A DNA stretch of 64,000 nt from Sinorhizobium fredii USDA 257 (GTDB lineage Bacteria; Pseudomonadota; Alphaproteobacteria; Rhizobiales; Rhizobiaceae). Under the pieces are notes generated by a model. The model was not told where the DNA came from, ran no database searches, and saw only the letters and a list, made by a program, of their open reading frames with translations. Location of the stretch: positions 3,100,001 to 3,164,000 of the forward strand of contig NC_018000.1 of NCBI RefSeq assembly GCF_000265205.3, given 5' to 3'. The translations under genes were made by a program, and so were the position numbers. Below are positions 61,256 through 64,000 of this stretch, piece by piece (position 1 is the stretch's first letter; every line of letters starts with the position of its first letter).

Positions 61256-64000
61256 ATGAACGCTCCGCTTCCAGAACGTTCAACCGAGAAGTCTCATGAC
61301 TTCTTCCAGTGTCTGATGGACGGCATCGCCGAACCGGTGATCGTCAAGGACGATCGCCTGCGGTTTGTTTTCGTGAACAGTGCGGGGTGCGAGCTCCTCG
61401 GCCGACGCTGCGATGAGCTTCTCGGGCGTACCGATCACGACTTTCTGCCCAAGGCGGAGGCCGACAGGATCGTCTCAATTGACCGCGCCGTGCTTTCGAC
61501 AGGCGAGGAGCACCGTGTCGAAGAGCAGACCACCACCGCGGACGGCGCCACGCGGACGCTCCTGATCAAGAAACGCTGCGTGTGCATACCGGCCGGCCGG
61601 AGCGAGGGTAAGTTCCTGCTCGTGGTGATGGAAGACATCACGGTACTGCGCAGGGCCGAAGAAACGCTTCGGGCCAGGGAAGAACATTACCGCTCGCTCA
61701 TCGAACTTCATCCGCAGGTTCCCTGGACCGCAGACCCGACGGGAGCGATATTGGACGTCGGCCCGCGATGGTCCGAGTTCACCGGATTGAGCGAAGAAGA
61801 AACACTCGGAAGTGGGTGGGCCAAAGCCGTGCACCCGAAAGACGCCGCTATGGTCCGCCAGCAATGGCAACGCTCTCTCCTGGGTGGCGATCCGCTTAAT
61901 ATCGAATATCGCCTCTTGAGCGCAACCGGTCATTACCGCTGGTTCCGCGCTCGGGCAATTGCCAAGCGCGATGCCGCTGGAGAAATCGTGCGGTGGTACG
62001 GTGTCTTGGAGGATGTCGATGAAAGGCGCCGCGCTACCGAAGCGTTGCGTGAAAGCGAAGCGCGCTTCCGGGCAATAGCCGATGACGCACCGGTGATGAT
62101 CTGGGTAGCCGACCCATCGGGCGACACGAGCTTTTTCAGCCGTTTGTGGCTGGAGACTACGGGACAATCGGAAGCCGAGGCACTCGGTTTCGGTTGGGTG
62201 GACGTAATCCACCCGGATGACCGGGAGAAAGTGCAGGAAGCGTTTTTCAGCGCGACGGCGGGCAAGGCTCCCGTGCGAAGCGAATACCGATTGCGGCGGG
62301 CCGATGGAAGCTGGGCGTGGGTGATAGATGTCGGTCAGCCCCGCTTTTCCGATGACGGAGCGTTCCTGGGATATGTCGGCTCGGTGCTCGACATCACGGA
62401 ACGCCGTGCCGCCGAGCTCGCCCAGCAGGAATCGCAAGCCTTTATCAGAAGCATCTTCGACAGCAGTCCCGACTGTGTACGCGTGCTCGATCTCGAAGGG
62501 CGACCGTTGCTCATGAACAAGGCTGGCCGGCGAATCTTCGGCTTGGCGGAAGGGGCGCCGCTCACAAAAACCACATGGGACATTGTCGGCAAGGACGCCG
62601 ATGCACAAAAGGTTCTAGAGGGCTGGGCAAAAGTCAGGGCCGGCGAGACTGCTCGATTCGAGATTACTGTACGGGACGCCAACGACGAAGAAAGATGCAT
62701 GGACGTGATCGCGGCTCCCATCATCGGGCGCGAAGGAAAGCCGGTCAGAATGCTTTCGATCTGGCGCGACATTACTGCTGCAAAGCGCGCCAGCGAGGAA
62801 ATCAGCCGCGCGCAGAGGACGGCCGAAGCGGCGGCTGATCAGCTTTCCTCGGTTCTCGAGAGTACCATGGACAGCGTCATGCTCCTCGATCCCCGATGGC
62901 GCATCCGCTATTTGAATGAGAACGCCAAGAGGCTCCTGCGGATCGGGGACGAGTCCTTGGGAAAAGTCTTCTGGAAACTGTTCCCAAAGGAAGGAAGGGG
63001 GAACTTTGCCAAGCGCTGCCAGGAGGTCATGAACCGCCGTGTCCGTTCCTTCTTCGAGGATTACTTGCCGTCTCTCGACCGCTGGATCGAAGCAAATGCC
63101 TCTCCCACGCAAGAAGGCATTTCCATTTTCTGCCGAGACATAACGGAGCATCGCCAGGCAGAGGAGGACAAGTTACTCGCACAGAAGCAGATGGCCCACT
63201 TGGCAAGGCACGATATGCTGACCGGGTTGGCAAACAGGATGTTCTTCCGGGAATGCTTCGATCGGGCACTCAGTGAGAAAGGTGCCGCCGGCCGCATGGC
63301 TGTGCTGTGCCTCGATCTCGACGGGTTCAAGGCGATCAACGATACGCTTGGGCATCCCGCCGGCGACGCCGTGTTGCGCCAGGTTTCTGCGCGGCTCGTC
63401 CAGTCTGTAAGACCCGCCGACGTCGTGGCGCGCCTCGGGGGTGATGAATTTGCCATCATACATCCCCTGGCAACGACCCACGATGACGCCGTTCGACTCG
63501 CTCGGCGGGTTATCGACACGCTTTGCGAGCCGTTCACAATAGAGGGCGTCAGCGCCACTGTCGGAGCGAGCGTCGGTATTGCATTTGCGCCGGACGACGG
63601 GACTTCCGCGGACGAACTGATCAAGGCAGCCGACATCGCCCTCTACAATGCCAAAGCCAGCGGGCGCGGCACTTACAAGCGCTTCGATTTGGCCATGCAT
63701 GCGCAGCTGCAGGCCCACCAGCAGGTAAAGATTGCGCTCAGAGGCGCGCTGCAAAGGAACGAATTCGAGCTGCATTATCAGCCGCTGATAAGCTTGAGAT
63801 CGCGCCGTGTAACGGGATGCGAAGCGCTCTTGCGGTGGCGCAATCCCGAAAGAGGTATGGTGGCGCCCTCGGAGTTCATCCCCATTGCTGAAGAAACCGG
63901 GCTGATCGTACCGATCGGCGAGTGGATTCTCGATCAGGCCTGTCGCCAGGCCGCACAATGGCCGGAGCGTGTCAGCATTGCCATCAATCTCTCACCGGTC
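61256..64000 (+). CDS. Multi-PAS GGDEF-EAL protein, 3' end outside the window
   Basis: The frame opens at ATG 61256 and runs without a stop to the window end (915 codons visible). The order is five PAS-like repeats (starting near residues 15, 145, 267, 395 and 528), each ending in the typical DITERR-type linker, then a GGDEF domain (from about 650; RLGGDEF near 725, LDLDGFKAINDTLGHPAGD) and an EAL domain (from about 835; CEALLRWR near 855). Both catalytic motifs are intact as far as visible, so it may make and break c-di-GMP. No membrane segment is seen. The many PAS repeats suggest sensing of redox state, oxygen or ligands. The ribosome site is weak (AGAGTCGGTGAC). Confidence 0.9.
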   Translation, partial: MNAPLPERSTEKSHDFFQCLMDGIAEPVIVKDDRLRFVFVNSAGCELLGRRCDELLGRTDHDFLPKAEADRIVSIDRAVLSTGEEHRVEEQTTTADGATRTLLIKKRCVCIPAGRSEGKFLLVVMEDITVLRRAEETLRAREEHYRSLIELHPQVPWTADPTGAILDVGPRWSEFTGLSEEETLGSGWAKAVHPKDAAMVRQQWQRSLLGGDPLNIEYRLLSATGHYRWFRARAIAKRDAAGEIVRWYGVLEDVDERRRATEALRESEARFRAIADDAPVMIWVADPSGDTSFFSRLWLETTGQSEAEALGFGWVDVIHPDDREKVQEAFFSATAGKAPVRSEYRLRRADGSWAWVIDVGQPRFSDDGAFLGYVGSVLDITERRAAELAQQESQAFIRSIFDSSPDCVRVLDLEGRPLLMNKAGRRIFGLAEGAPLTKTTWDIVGKDADAQKVLEGWAKVRAGETARFEITVRDANDEERCMDVIAAPIIGREGKPVRMLSIWRDITAAKRASEEISRAQRTAEAAADQLSSVLESTMDSVMLLDPRWRIRYLNENAKRLLRIGDESLGKVFWKLFPKEGRGNFAKRCQEVMNRRVRSFFEDYLPSLDRWIEANASPTQEGISIFCRDITEHRQAEEDKLLAQKQMAHLARHDMLTGLANRMFFRECFDRALSEKGAAGRMAVLCLDLDGFKAINDTLGHPAGDAVLRQVSARLVQSVRPADVVARLGGDEFAIIHPLATTHDDAVRLARRVIDTLCEPFTIEGVSATVGASVGIAFAPDDGTSADELIKAADIALYNAKASGRGTYKRFDLAMHAQLQAHQQVKIALRGALQRNEFELHYQPLISLRSRRVTGCEALLRWRNPERGMVAPSEFIPIAEETGLIVPIGEWILDQACRQAAQWPERVSIAINLSPV

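Overview
The window looks like part of a fast-growing rhizobial replicon, most likely Sinorhizobium (Ensifer) or a close relative in the Rhizobiales. This rests on recognition, not on a search. The supports are high-GC coding sequence with AT-rich intergenic gaps, a RIME-type rhizobial intergenic palindrome element at 8405-8497, a PrsD/PrsE-like type I secretion pair, a Tad/Cpa pilus locus, a cold-shock gene paired with a DUF6481-like gene, and a large amino-compound catabolic region of the kind found on rhizobial chromids. No rRNA, tRNA, CRISPR array, transposase or phage gene was seen.

Region 1 (1-4285): the 3' end of an SDR oxidoreductase gene, two orphan PhoB-type winged-helix regulators with degenerate receiver domains, then an alpha-oxoamine synthase of the CqsA/LqsA/BioF/HemA superfamily with a small downstream partner gene. 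The synthase promoter region is AT-rich and carries a dyad and a spaced direct repeat. Region 2 (4286-8500): an ABC transporter and membrane-fusion pair for type I secretion with no obvious substrate gene, a conserved hypothetical gene and the RIME-like element. Region 3 (8506-14444): an FAD oxidoreductase divergent from an Lrp/AsnC regulator, several small proteins, then a cold-adaptation set (CspA, DUF6481-like protein, fatty acid desaturase).

Region 4 (14445-29265): a Tad/Flp pilus locus. A TPR lipoprotein (frameshifted at an A6 run) lies on the plus strand. The long minus-strand set runs pilA, cpaB, cpaC, small lipoprotein, tadG-like, two tadE-like genes, cpaE, an L,D-transpeptidase, cpaF, tadB, tadC, an AAA+ ATPase and a membrane-anchored protein. 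The prepilin peptidase cpaA is divergent from pilA. The pilA-cpaA intergenic region has a perfect CtrA-type box (TTAA-N7-TTAAC) and a separate TAACCC-N4-GGGTTA dyad with an extra half-site. A perfect palindrome between pilA and cpaB probably lowers read-through into the assembly genes.

Region 5 (29377-57438): a catabolic and transport region built around a dipeptide/opine-type ABC importer. It also has two type II HAD hydrolases, a class III aminotransferase, two more FAD amine/amino-acid oxidoreductases, succinate-semialdehyde dehydrogenase, a second aldehyde dehydrogenase, a tartrate/D-malate-type dehydrogenase, HyuA/HyuB, an ArgE-like deacylase, a cupin, a D-2-hydroxyacid dehydrogenase, GST and PNPOx-family proteins, three GNAT enzymes and two LysR regulators. 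Together they suggest uptake and oxidation of an acylated or cyclised amine or amino acid down to succinate and keto acids. The real substrate cannot be read from the sequence.

Region 6 (57537-64000): an Ogt-type DNA repair methyltransferase, then a second-messenger group: a class III adenylate/guanylate cyclase, a membrane GGDEF protein, and a five-PAS GGDEF-EAL protein that runs off the window. A perfect 12-bp inverted repeat lies in front of the last gene.
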